From positions 3,038,001 to 3,102,000 of the forward strand of contig NZ_CP186693.1 of the NCBI RefSeq assembly GCF_049532985.1: a stretch of 64,000 bases of DNA, read 5' to 3'. Every line of letters begins with the position of its first letter. The first letter of the stretch is position 1. Positions 8,531 to 16,532 of this stretch are shown here, piece by piece. The stretch is from Promicromonospora sp049532985. GTDB taxonomy: Bacteria; Actinomycetota; Actinomycetes; Actinomycetales; Cellulomonadaceae. The notes below the pieces were generated by a model. It was not told where the DNA came from, did no database searches, and saw nothing but the letters and a program-made list of their open reading frames with translations. Both the position numbers and the translations under genes were made by a program.

Positions 8531-8881
8531 CTATCCGGCCCGCTCCATCGGACCGAGACCCAGCTCACTGCCCACCTCGAGGCCCCACCGTTCGAAGCTC
8601 CCGACCGGCGCCTCCAGCACCTGCGTGACCCCGCGGAGCGGTGCCGTCATGCCCCAGGGTCGCAGCGCGCGGACCGCGAGCACACGCATGTCCCGGGAGA
8701 CCAGCGCGACGTCCAGCGGCACACGCATCCAGGCGCCGTGCACCGACGAGCACGGCCGCAGCAGGAGCGCTTCGGGCAGGACCTGCCGGAACAGCAGCCC
8801 ACGCGCCCGGGTCAGGACGGTGTCGGCGACGACGGCCTCGGCGACCGCCCTCCCGTCGACCAGGAGTCGGACCTGCGCCAT
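8531..8881 (-). CDS. DUF192-family protein
   Basis: A 116-aa DUF192 protein. Family markers are RGLLFR near residue 30 and the core HGAWMRVPLDVALVSRD, followed by the basic-hydrophobic stretch VRALRPWGMTAPLRGVTQVLE. It starts at ATG 8881, with GAGAGG nine bases upstream; longer in-frame extensions would overlap the modA remnant and lack homology-like sequence. DUF192 proteins are small beta-barrels of unknown role, often found near pilus or secretion genes in actinomycetes. It lies immediately upstream of the 702-aa pilin-headed gene on the same strand, 116 bases apart. Confidence 0.85.
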   Translation of the reverse strand: MAQVRLLVDGRAVAEAVVADTVLTRARGLLFRQVLPEALLLRPCSSVHGAWMRVPLDVALVSRDMRVLAVRALRPWGMTAPLRGVTQVLEAPVGSFERWGLEVGSELGLGPMERAG

Positions 8882-8912
8882 GTTGCGTTCCTCTCGACGA
8901 AACTTCCACGGG

Positions 8913-9314
8913 TCATGCTCCACCGCCGGCCACCTCGGCGACGTTCCGCGTGGCCGCGCCGCATGGCACCTCCGCGGCGCAGACAACCAGATTGAACCCG
9001 TCACCGGCCAGGTCGTCGAAGTCCTGGATCCCGGCGGGGTTACCCGGAGGCACCTCGATCTCCAGGGTGTTGGACGCGAACGTGACCGGCTCGGCACCCT
9101 CCAACGCGTCAGCGGTCAGCTTCTCCATGTTGGCCTCGTCGGCGGAGGCGAACACGTCGGCCGGTGCGCCCTCCTGGATCTGCGCGACCAGATCCGAGGA
9201 CCCGGCGAAGCTGGGCTCGACCTGAACGCCGTCGTGGGCTTGCTCGAGCTCCTGCCCGATCTGCTCGAACGTCCCGGTCGGCGACGCCGCCGTGGTCGAG
9301 AGCCTTCGCCTCAT
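8913..9314 (-). pseudogene. modA: modA (molybdate-binding protein) remnant
   Basis: The 133-codon frame matches the first half of periplasmic molybdate-binding ModA proteins: GTFEQIGQELE, SFAGSSDLVAQIQEGAPADVFASADEANM and PVTFASNTLEIEVP. It then stops at CGAATRNVAEVAGGGA. The signal peptide and lipobox are missing at the front (it begins MRRRLSTTAASP) and the C-terminal half, roughly 110-130 residues, is gone. No modB or modC follows. It is read as a decayed gene with losses at both ends, within a stretch of gene debris that continues to 9691. Confidence 0.75.
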
Positions 9315-9577
9315 GTTTCTCCTCAGGCTGTTTCCACGATCACCGTCGTGGCCTGATGACGGCCACAACTGCTGGAGCACTGCGTCGTTTCTATCGCGTG
9401 CGGGAGGAGGTAGCCACGGCCTGACGATCCTTCTTTCCGCAGCTGGGGCGTGATCTGGCCCAGCCTGGGATCAGTAGTACCTGGATAGGCCTGTGCCATC
9501 GGCGGACGATCAGTGCCACAGGGGCGCACCCTTCGTGACGCGCAGAAAGATCCGACCCGCGAAAGGGACAACACAGC

Positions 9578-9691
9578 ATGGAGCCCGATCTCGCCGGCAA
9601 GCACGTCCTGGTGACCGGAGCGGGCAGGGGCATCGGCCTCGCCACCGTCAGGGCGTTCCTTGCCGAGCCCGTGCGGGTGCCGCTCATCTGA
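9578..9691 (+). pseudogene. 5' fragment of a short-chain dehydrogenase gene
   Basis: A 37-codon frame starting at ATG 9578 encodes the first beta-alpha-beta unit of an SDR enzyme: LAGKHVLVTGAGRGIGLATV, including the TGxxxGIG nucleotide-binding motif. It then runs into unrelated sequence and a stop. Nothing of the remaining 200 or so residues follows. The region from 8882 to 9902 holds only this, the modA remnant and unassigned DNA, so it appears to be a decay zone in front of the Tad operon. Confidence 0.7.
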
Positions 9692-9902
9692 GCGCCCTAG
9701 GTGCCCAGTTCCGCTCAGAAGTCGATCCGATGACCGATAACTATGTACGTTCCGGGGCGGGGTCTGTAGAGTCCGTGTAACGAATGCCCCTAAACCTATA
9801 CAAAGGGCGTCGGCAAGAGCGTGTTGCGCTGATATGCCGGGGGTGGTCGCGTAAGCGGGCAGATCGATGCTGTTGTGTCGGAACGGGGACAAGGGGGATG
9901 CC

Positions 9903-10703
9903 ATGCTGGTCGTAGCGATCGGCGCGCCGGACGGCATACACCCGGCCGTCCGCCGGGCGAATGCAACGTTGGACTCGGTGGTCGCCGCCCTGGCGGACCT
10001 GCCCGCCGACGATGTGGTGCTCGCCACTCGTGACGAGCCCGGCCGCAAGGTCGCACGGTCGGCTCGCCTGGTACTCGGCCCGGAACGGCTCGGTCTGCTC
10101 CACGTCGAGACGCCGGTCACAGCCTGGGCGGTGATGCTCGCGGGTCTCGTGACCGGCGGACTGACCGCCTCGTCCGCCCGCGCCGTGGCCGACGTCGTCC
10201 TGGCTCGCGTCACCACCAGAGCGCTCGTGTCCAGCGTGGCCTCGCTCGAGAGCCCCGCGCCGACGTTCCGGCAGCACGCAGGCAGCCTGCTGCCCCGCAC
10301 GGCGTTCGTGGTCGATCCCGGCCGGGGCACCGTCGGACGGTTCCAGGAGCGCCTGGGCGTGCCGACCGGGGGCGACATGCTCGTTGTCGCCCGCTCCCCC
10401 AAACCAGTGGTCCCCGACGTCACGGACCTGCTACCCCGTCCCGCCGACGCCGAGCTCGTCGGCACGAGAGCCGAATGGCCCGCCGCGCGCTGGTTCGAGG
10501 TATCGACCATCGACGGACCGCTGAGCTGGGCCGTCGCGAGCGCGGCCTCCGCGTCCCATCGCTGGTCGGCGTGCGAGGTCTGCGGGCGGGCTGCCACCGA
10601 GACCTGCATCTTCTGCGACATCGCAGCACGTCCCGCCCACACGAGGGTCCCCCCACGTGCGGAGCTTCCCGATCAGCCAGAGCACCAGGGAGTCATCAGT
10701 TGA
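9903..10703 (+). CDS. Unknown protein with C-terminal CxxC-x7-CxxC zinc knuckle, first gene of tad operon
   Basis: A 266-aa protein I cannot assign. The body (residues 1-230) is alpha/beta-like with no clear membrane segment. Near residue 238 it has a four-cysteine knuckle (CEVCGRAATETCIFC), which would bind zinc or an Fe-S cluster. ATG 9903 is chosen because AAGGGGG lies five bases upstream. Its stop overlaps the TTG start of the CpaB-like gene, so it belongs to the pilus operon and is probably translated coupled to it. A role as a cytoplasmic assembly or regulatory factor is a guess. Confidence 0.72.
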   Translation: MLVVAIGAPDGIHPAVRRANATLDSVVAALADLPADDVVLATRDEPGRKVARSARLVLGPERLGLLHVETPVTAWAVMLAGLVTGGLTASSARAVADVVLARVTTRALVSSVASLESPAPTFRQHAGSLLPRTAFVVDPGRGTVGRFQERLGVPTGGDMLVVARSPKPVVPDVTDLLPRPADAELVGTRAEWPAARWFEVSTIDGPLSWAVASAASASHRWSACEVCGRAATETCIFCDIAARPAHTRVPPRAELPDQPEHQGVIS

Positions 10704-11407
10704 ACCCGCGCCAACGCCGAGGAGTCTTCCTGCTCGTCGTCACCTCGGTCCTCGCCGTCGCTGTCTTCGTCGGTGTCCTCTACTACGTTCGCACGGTGAG
10801 CACCCAGGTGGGGCCCATGACCACCGTGCTCCAGCTCAACCGCTCGGTCACGGCTCTGGAGCCGATCGAGCCGGACATGCTGGAGGAGGTGCAGATCCCG
10901 GAGCGCTGGGCGTCGGCCACCGCCGTGCAGGACCCGCGAGCCGTGCGGAACCTGGTCGCCGCCACCGACTACGACGAGGGCACGCTGCTGCAGTCCGGGA
11001 TGCTGATCGAACGGCCGGGTGTGCAGCCCGGGTTCCGCGAGGTCGCCATCCTCGTGGACGCCGAGACCGGCGTGGCGGGCAAGGTGGAGCCCGGTGACCA
11101 CGTGGACATCATCGCGACCATGGCGGGCACCGAGACCACGAAGTCCGTGTCCCGGGTGTGGGTCTCCAACGTTCTGGTCCTGGAGGTCGGCCTTCCCCAG
11201 ACGCTCGAGAACCCCGACGACCTCTCGGAGACCACACAGGGCCTCCCGGTGACGTTCGCGCTGACCACCGACGACGCGCTGACGCTCGCCTACGTCGAGT
11301 CGTTCTCGGTCAAGATGCGCCTCGCCCTGCGCGGCGCAGGCGACGAGGAGCAGCTGCCGACCGAGGAGCGCGTCTACGACGGCACGGCTCCGAAGGCGCA
11401 GGGCTGA
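10700..11407 (+). CDS. CpaB/RcpC-type Flp pilus assembly protein (SAF domain)
   Basis: A 235-aa protein with one N-terminal membrane helix (residues 8-28), followed by a SAF-type domain (RSVTALEPIEPDMLEEVQIPE) and an RcpC-like region with VEPGDHVDII and SRVWVSNVLVLEV. In Tad systems CpaB/RcpC is an envelope component that aids pilus assembly. The TTG start at 10700 overlaps the previous stop; GGGA lies eight bases upstream, and longer forms would run through the preceding gene's end. Second gene of the tad operon. Confidence 0.85.
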   Translation: MNPRQRRGVFLLVVTSVLAVAVFVGVLYYVRTVSTQVGPMTTVLQLNRSVTALEPIEPDMLEEVQIPERWASATAVQDPRAVRNLVAATDYDEGTLLQSGMLIERPGVQPGFREVAILVDAETGVAGKVEPGDHVDIIATMAGTETTKSVSRVWVSNVLVLEVGLPQTLENPDDLSETTQGLPVTFALTTDDALTLAYVESFSVKMRLALRGAGDEEQLPTEERVYDGTAPKAQG

Positions 11408-11409
11408 CG

Positions 11410-13035
11410 ATGGTGACCAAGGTGCTGCTCGCGACGGCGTCCCACGAGGTCCGGGACCATCTGGGACACGTGTTCGCCGAGTCCGACCAGTTCGAGCTGG
11501 CCGCGTCCGTACCCGACGGCGCCGGAGCGCTCACCGCCCTCGACCGGCACCCCGACATCGGGATCGTGGTCATCGACGAGGCCGCCGACGACGGCCACGG
11601 TCACGCGCTGGCCCGCACCGTGGGCCTGGCCGCGCCGCTCATCGGCATCGTGATGGTCGTGGACGCCCGCAACCCGGCCGAGATGAACACCGCGATGGCC
11701 GCGGCGATGGAGGTCGGTGCCCGCTCGGTGATCGCCCGGAACGCCGGTCTCGAGGAGGTGCTGACGCGGTTCGAGGCTGTGGCCTCGTGGTCCACGGTGG
11801 CGCGGGCCGCGATCGCAGCGGAACGAACGGGTGGTCGTGGTGGCCAGGTGGTGGCAGTGGCCGGCGCGAAGGGCGGCGTCGGCGCGTCGGTCCTCGCTCT
11901 GCTGCTCGCGCGCGCTGGCCGTAGCGGTGACACCACGCTCGTGGACTTCGACCTTGGTGCGGGCGACCTCGCCGCGTACGCGGGCGTGCGCACGCGGCGT
12001 TCAGTGGTCGACCTCGCGGGCATCGACGGTGAGGTGACGGCGCGCATGCTCCGCGAGACCACTTACGAGGTGGGCGGTGGACTGCGGTTGCTGACCGCAC
12101 CCAACGACGGTGAACGCAGCGAGGACATGACGCCCGCGGCGGCCCGGTCCATCGTGAGTGCCCTCCGGTTCGAGTCGAACCTCGCGGTGCTCGACGTGGG
12201 CACCCACCTGGACGAGCCGCGTGCCACCGTCATCGAGTTCGCCGACCGGGTACTGCTCGTCACCACACCGGACCTGCCTGCCCTGCGCGGCGCCCGGCGG
12301 GTGATCGCGCAGTGGGACAGGCTGGCGATCCGGCGCCCGGCGGCGGTGGAGCTCGTGCTCAACCGGCGCAGCTCGCGGGACGAGGTGACGCCCCAGCTCG
12401 CCGAGCGCATCGTCGAGCGGCCGATCGCGTTCACGGTGCCCGACGGCGGTACCGCGTTCGCCGGTGCCGTCAACACCGCGACCCTGCTGGAGACGCCCAC
12501 GCCCGTGCACACCGCAGTGGCCGAGGTCGGCATCGCCGCGATCAGCGCACTGGCCGCTCCGGCGCAGGCAGGCGAGGAACCGGCCGAGGTCGCGGCGCTG
12601 GTCGCAGGGGCTGCACACCGGAACGGTCGCCCTGCCCGCCGGGCCCCGCGCGAGAGACGGTCCGACCCGGAGGCCGGGCAGTCCACGGTCGAGCTGCCGG
12701 TCGTCATCCTGATCACCCTGATGGTGGTCCTGCTGTGCGCACAGGCCATCGGGTGGGCGACGAGCCTGCTGACGGCCCGGGCCGCCGCCCAGGAGGGCGC
12801 GCGGACGGTCGGCGTCGCCGGGTACTACGACCTGTACGGCAACCCCCGCGACGACGTGATCGAGCAGGCCCGGGACGACGTCCGCGACCGGCTGCCGGGC
12901 TGGATGGACCCGATCGACGACGCGGACATCGAGGTGCTCGCCGACCGGGTGAGCGTCCGGGTCACCGTCTCGACCCTCGTGCCCGGCGTGGACCTGTCGG
13001 CGTCGTCGTCGGCCCCCGTCTACGAGGAGCGCTGA
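11410..13035 (+). CDS. TadZ/CpaE ATPase fused to a TadE-like pseudopilin
   Basis: One uninterrupted 541-aa frame joins two proteins that are normally separate. Residues 1-125 resemble the atypical receiver domain of TadZ/CpaE; 146-385 are a MinD/ParA-type ATPase with deviant Walker A GAKGGVGAS (Lys154 kept, second Lys replaced by Ala) and VDFDLGAGDL. Residues 390-420 are a basic linker. From 420 a prepilin site EAG|QSTVELP precedes a hydrophobic helix and TadE-like tail. No in-frame ATG, GTG or TTG occurs shortly before the TadE part. TadZ normally positions the machine at the pole. Cleavage by a prepilin peptidase would release the ATPase; that is inference. Confidence 0.87.
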   Translation: MVTKVLLATASHEVRDHLGHVFAESDQFELAASVPDGAGALTALDRHPDIGIVVIDEAADDGHGHALARTVGLAAPLIGIVMVVDARNPAEMNTAMAAAMEVGARSVIARNAGLEEVLTRFEAVASWSTVARAAIAAERTGGRGGQVVAVAGAKGGVGASVLALLLARAGRSGDTTLVDFDLGAGDLAAYAGVRTRRSVVDLAGIDGEVTARMLRETTYEVGGGLRLLTAPNDGERSEDMTPAAARSIVSALRFESNLAVLDVGTHLDEPRATVIEFADRVLLVTTPDLPALRGARRVIAQWDRLAIRRPAAVELVLNRRSSRDEVTPQLAERIVERPIAFTVPDGGTAFAGAVNTATLLETPTPVHTAVAEVGIAAISALAAPAQAGEEPAEVAALVAGAAHRNGRPARRAPRERRSDPEAGQSTVELPVVILITLMVVLLCAQAIGWATSLLTARAAAQEGARTVGVAGYYDLYGNPRDDVIEQARDDVRDRLPGWMDPIDDADIEVLADRVSVRVTVSTLVPGVDLSASSSAPVYEER

Positions 13036-13036
13036 G

Positions 13037-13414
13037 ATGCGCAGGCAGCGGGATCCGGGCGAGCGGGGCCAGGCGGCCATCGAGCTCGTCGGCGTCGTGT
13101 TCGTCGTCGTCCTGGTGTCCCTCCTGGCGGTCCAGGGCATCACCGTGGCGCAGACGGCGTCCATCACGCAGGAGGCAGCCCGCAACGGGGCCCGCGCCCT
13201 GAGCCAGGGCCAGGACTGGCGGGCGGTCGTGCAGCGGCACGTGCCCGACGGGCTCGAGATGAAGCGGATGCGGGGGGACGTCGAGCGCGGCGACGCCCAG
13301 GTACGGGTGACCGTCTCGGCGCCGCTCGGGCTGGCCGGCCTGGAGATCACCGACGTCTCGGTCACCCGGACAGCCACCTTTCCTGTACCGCAACCACGAG
13401 GGACCGAGGACTGA
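13037..13414 (+). CDS. TadE-like minor pseudopilin
   Basis: A 125-aa TadE/F-type protein. It has a short basic leader, a prepilin site RG|QAAIEL with Glu at +5, then one hydrophobic helix and a small exported tail (SVTRTATFPVP). TadE-type pseudopilins are minor subunits needed for Flp fibre production. It starts one base after the stop of the TadZ-TadE fusion and ends one base before tadA, inside the operon. Confidence 0.85.
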   Translation: MRRQRDPGERGQAAIELVGVVFVVVLVSLLAVQGITVAQTASITQEAARNGARALSQGQDWRAVVQRHVPDGLEMKRMRGDVERGDAQVRVTVSAPLGLAGLEITDVSVTRTATFPVPQPRGTED

Positions 13415-13415
13415 C

Positions 13416-14729
13416 ATGGGCCTGCGCGACCGGCTCGCCGTCGACGAGCGGCACGACGACGACAGCGACCTTGCCAAGACCTACCGCGAGCGGCTTCTCG
13501 AGGAGGTCGACGTCGACGAGCTCGCCCGGCTCTCGCCGTCCCAGCGACGGATCCGGCTGGAGCGGGTGCTGTCCCGCATCCTGTCGGCCGACGGCCCCGT
13601 GCTGTCCGCGCGCGAGCGCGGCGCGCTGGTGCAGCGGATCGCCGACGAGGCGCTCGGTCTGGGTGTGCTGGAGCCGCTGCTGGCGGACGAGTCCATCACC
13701 GAGATCATGGTGAACGGGCCGAGCGACGTGTTCGTGGAGCGGTACGGCCGGGTGGAGCGGGTGCCGACCCGGTTCGCGTCGATGGAGCAGCTCTACCAGA
13801 CGATCGACCGCATCGTCTCGCAGGTCAACCGCCGGGTGGACGAGTCCTCCCCCATGGTGGACGCGCGGCTGCCCAGCGGCGAGCGCGTGAACGTGATCAT
13901 CCCGCCCCTGGCGCTCGACGGCCCGACCCTGACCATCCGGCGGTTCCCCACGCCGTTCCGGATGGGTGAGCTCGTGGCCAGGGGGACGCTGGACCCGGGA
14001 ACCGCGAGCCTGCTGGGTGCGTGCGTACGGGCGCGGCTGAACATCGTGGTATCGGGGGGTACCGGCTCGGGCAAGACCACGTTCCTGAACGCGCTGTCCG
14101 GCATGATCCCGGAGCACGAGCGGATCGTCACCATTGAGGACGCCGCGGAGCTCTCGCTCCAGCAGGGCCACGTGGTGCGGTTGGAGTCCCGCCCGGCGAA
14201 CGTAGAGGGACGGGGTGCCGTGGCGATCCGGGACCTCGTGCGCAACGCGCTCCGGATGCGGCCCGACCGGATCATCGTGGGTGAGGTGCGCGGCGGCGAG
14301 ACCCTCGACATGCTCCAGGCGATGAACACCGGGCACGACGGGTCGATAGCAACCGTGCACGCGAACACCGCGCGGGACGCGCTGGGCCGGCTGGAGACCC
14401 TGGCCTCGATGAGCGAGATCGAGCTGCCTGCCGCGACCCTGCGGGACCAGATCAACTCGGCGATCGACCTGGTGGTGCACCTGGAACGGGCGCAGGATGG
14501 GTCCCGCCGGGTGGTCGAGGTGCAGGCGGTGACGTCGCACCGCCGCGAGGAGTTCGCGCTGACGCCGCTCGTGCGCTTCGCCAAGGACCCGATCGGACCG
14601 GACCGGACCGTGACCGGTCGGTTCGTTCCGTCACCAGTGACGGACGAGCTGAGGGAACGCCTGGAAAGCGTCGGGGAGCCGGTGCCTGTGCTCGAACCCG
14701 CGAACGCCCGGGGCGGTGAGCGCGCATGA
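13416..14729 (+). CDS. tadA: TadA/CpaF secretion ATPase
   Basis: A 437-aa hexameric type II/IV secretion-family ATPase that powers Flp pilus assembly at the inner face of the membrane. The N-terminal domain carries EIMVNGPSDVFVERYGRVE. The catalytic domain has Walker A GGTGSGKTT near residue 214, the Asp-box TIEDAAEL, Walker B-region VGEVRGGE near 288 and the His-box GSIATVHANT. Length is standard for CpaF. The start is one base after the TadE gene stop, and its own stop overlaps the tadB start by ATGA. Confidence 0.95.
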   Translation: MGLRDRLAVDERHDDDSDLAKTYRERLLEEVDVDELARLSPSQRRIRLERVLSRILSADGPVLSARERGALVQRIADEALGLGVLEPLLADESITEIMVNGPSDVFVERYGRVERVPTRFASMEQLYQTIDRIVSQVNRRVDESSPMVDARLPSGERVNVIIPPLALDGPTLTIRRFPTPFRMGELVARGTLDPGTASLLGACVRARLNIVVSGGTGSGKTTFLNALSGMIPEHERIVTIEDAAELSLQQGHVVRLESRPANVEGRGAVAIRDLVRNALRMRPDRIIVGEVRGGETLDMLQAMNTGHDGSIATVHANTARDALGRLETLASMSEIELPAATLRDQINSAIDLVVHLERAQDGSRRVVEVQAVTSHRREEFALTPLVRFAKDPIGPDRTVTGRFVPSPVTDELRERLESVGEPVPVLEPANARGGERA

Positions 14730-15649
14730 TCGTCCTGCTCATCGCAGGCGGCCTGTTCGTGACCCTGCTGCTGGCCGCAGCGACGGTGGCGACGCTCGTG
14801 GACAATGCCGAGGTCGAACGGCGGATGGTGGAGTCCGCCGACCTCGACACCTCGTCCGGCACCCGCCTGTTCGACCGTCTCGACGAACGTCTGCAGAACA
14901 CCCGCCGGGGGCAGCGCCTGATCGCCCTGCTCGCCGGGTCCGGTCTGCCCACCTGGTCGCCGTCGATGCTCCTGGCCGGGTCGGCGGCCGGGGCGCTCGC
15001 CATGGGCGTGATCGTCCTGCCGCTCTACGGCTGGGCCACCGCGGTGCTCGCGACCGTGCTCGTCGTCGTCGGGGTGCGCAGCTGGCTGGACCGGCGGCGC
15101 AAGCAGCGCGTGGAACGGTTCGTGGCACAGCTCCCGGAGCTGGCCCGGCTCCTGGCGAACGGTGCGTCGGCCGGGCTCGCGGTGCACCGGTCGCTGGAGC
15201 TCGCGGCCGACGAGATCGCGGAGCCCGCGGCGTCGGAGATGGCACAGGTCACCGCCGAGATGGCGCTCGGCAGGTCCCTGCGCGACGCCCTGTCGGCGCT
15301 GAGCGAGCGGCTCCCGTCGCGCGAGCTCTCGGTACTGGTGCAGACCCTGACCATCCAGGGCCGGACCGGCGGGGCCCTCGTCACCGCGCTGTCCGGGATC
15401 GGCGCCACGCTGGAGGAGCGGCGCAGGCTGCGGCGCGAGGTGGTGACCGCGACGGTCGGGGCGCAGTTCTCCGGGTACACGGTGATCTTTCTCGGCTTCG
15501 CCGCGGTGCTCCTGATGAACGCGTTCAGCCCCGGCGTGCTGGACGTGATGATCACGAACCTCGCCGGCCAGGCGGTGCTCGTGGTGGCGACCGGCCTGTT
15601 CGCCGTCGGGTACGTGGTGGTGCGCCGCGTCGCGAAGGTGGAGGTGTGA
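14726..15649 (+). CDS. tadB: TadB inner-membrane platform protein
   Basis: A 307-aa T2SSF/GspF-like membrane protein with two N-terminal and two C-terminal hydrophobic segments around a cytoplasmic helical domain. That domain contains the family-typical QLPELARLLANGASAGLAV and GRTGGALVTALSGIGATLEER. With TadC it forms the heteromeric platform contacted by TadA. Its start overlaps the tadA stop. Confidence 0.93.
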   Translation: MIVLLIAGGLFVTLLLAAATVATLVDNAEVERRMVESADLDTSSGTRLFDRLDERLQNTRRGQRLIALLAGSGLPTWSPSMLLAGSAAGALAMGVIVLPLYGWATAVLATVLVVVGVRSWLDRRRKQRVERFVAQLPELARLLANGASAGLAVHRSLELAADEIAEPAASEMAQVTAEMALGRSLRDALSALSERLPSRELSVLVQTLTIQGRTGGALVTALSGIGATLEERRRLRREVVTATVGAQFSGYTVIFLGFAAVLLMNAFSPGVLDVMITNLAGQAVLVVATGLFAVGYVVVRRVAKVEV

Positions 15650-15650
15650 C

Positions 15651-16532
15651 GTGCTCGACCTGTTGATCGCAGCCTGCGCGGCCGGGCTCGTCGTGCTGGG
15701 CATGGCCGGGTACCGGCTCGTGACCAGCACCGGCCTGGAGGACGTCGAGGCCGAGTACCTGCCGAGCGCGGAGCCCCGGCCCCGCGGGTTCGTCGCCCTG
15801 CTGGACCTGGTCGGGGCGCCGCTGCTCCCCCTCGCGGTCCGGCTGCACGGGCGGGCCCGGCTGCAGCGGCTGGACACCATGATCCGCCGGGCCGGCCGGC
15901 CGGACGGCGTGACGCTGACGATGTTCGTGCGCCGGGAGGCCGCCTTCCTGCTGATCGGGGTGCTGTTCGGGCTCCTGCTCACGCTCCAGGGACTGTGGAT
16001 GTTCGGCGTGCCCCTGGCGGTGGTGCTGATCGCCTGGATGCGGCTGTGGCTCTTCCTCGCGGGGAACGCACGGCAGCAGCAGATCGACAGCGAGCTGCCC
16101 GACTTCCTGGACGTGCTCAGCGTGACCGTGACGGCCGGACTGGGCTTCCGGCAGGCGCTGGAGCGGGTGTGCGAGCTCCACGACGGCGCGCTGGCCGCCG
16201 AGATGCGTACCGCGCTGCAGGAGATGAACGTGGGCACGTCCCGGCGTCAGGCGTTCGTGGCCCTGCGCGAGCGCAACCGGTCCGCGGCCGTGGGCACCTT
16301 CGTGACCGCCCTGCTCCAGGCCGAGGAGCTGGGCGTGCCGCTGGCGCAGGCACTCACGGACATCGCGTCGGACGTGCGCCGTGAGCACGCCGAGAACGTA
16401 CGCCGGAACGCGTCGCGCGCGGCACCGCTGGTGTCGCTCGTCGTGACCCTCACGATCCTGCCCGGGGCCCTGATCCTCATCGTGTCCTCGGTGCTCATCG
16501 CCAACGCGGGGGTGCTCGGTGGGATTTTCTGA
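15651..16532 (+). CDS. tadC: TadC inner-membrane platform protein
   Basis: A 293-aa second GspF-like subunit. It shows the TadC-type motif ELPDFLDVLSVTVTAGLGFRQALE and the later EELGVPLAQALTDIASDVRREHAE, with hydrophobic pairs at both ends. It starts at GTG one base after tadB. Its last 14 bases overlap the proposed GTG start of the histidine kinase gene, placing the two-component pair in the pilus operon. Confidence 0.93.
   Translation: MLDLLIAACAAGLVVLGMAGYRLVTSTGLEDVEAEYLPSAEPRPRGFVALLDLVGAPLLPLAVRLHGRARLQRLDTMIRRAGRPDGVTLTMFVRREAAFLLIGVLFGLLLTLQGLWMFGVPLAVVLIAWMRLWLFLAGNARQQQIDSELPDFLDVLSVTVTAGLGFRQALERVCELHDGALAAEMRTALQEMNVGTSRRQAFVALRERNRSAAVGTFVTALLQAEELGVPLAQALTDIASDVRREHAENVRRNASRAAPLVSLVVTLTILPGALILIVSSVLIANAGVLGGIF

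Noticed and set aside
7263..9356. 697-codon open frame on the plus strand across the 702-aa pilin-like gene
   Set aside because: Low-complexity Arg/Val/Leu product caused by codon bias of the real minus-strand genes; it runs through three separate features.
10475..10699. Longer N-terminus for the CpaB-like protein
   Set aside because: The extra 75 residues overlap the preceding gene in another frame and have no CpaB-like features; the TTG at 10700 overlaps the upstream stop and has a ribosome binding site.
12590..12680. Frameshift or missed start separating TadZ and TadE
   Set aside because: The frame stays open with normal codon use through the linker and no ATG, GTG or TTG start with a ribosome binding site; a sequencing error cannot be fully excluded.
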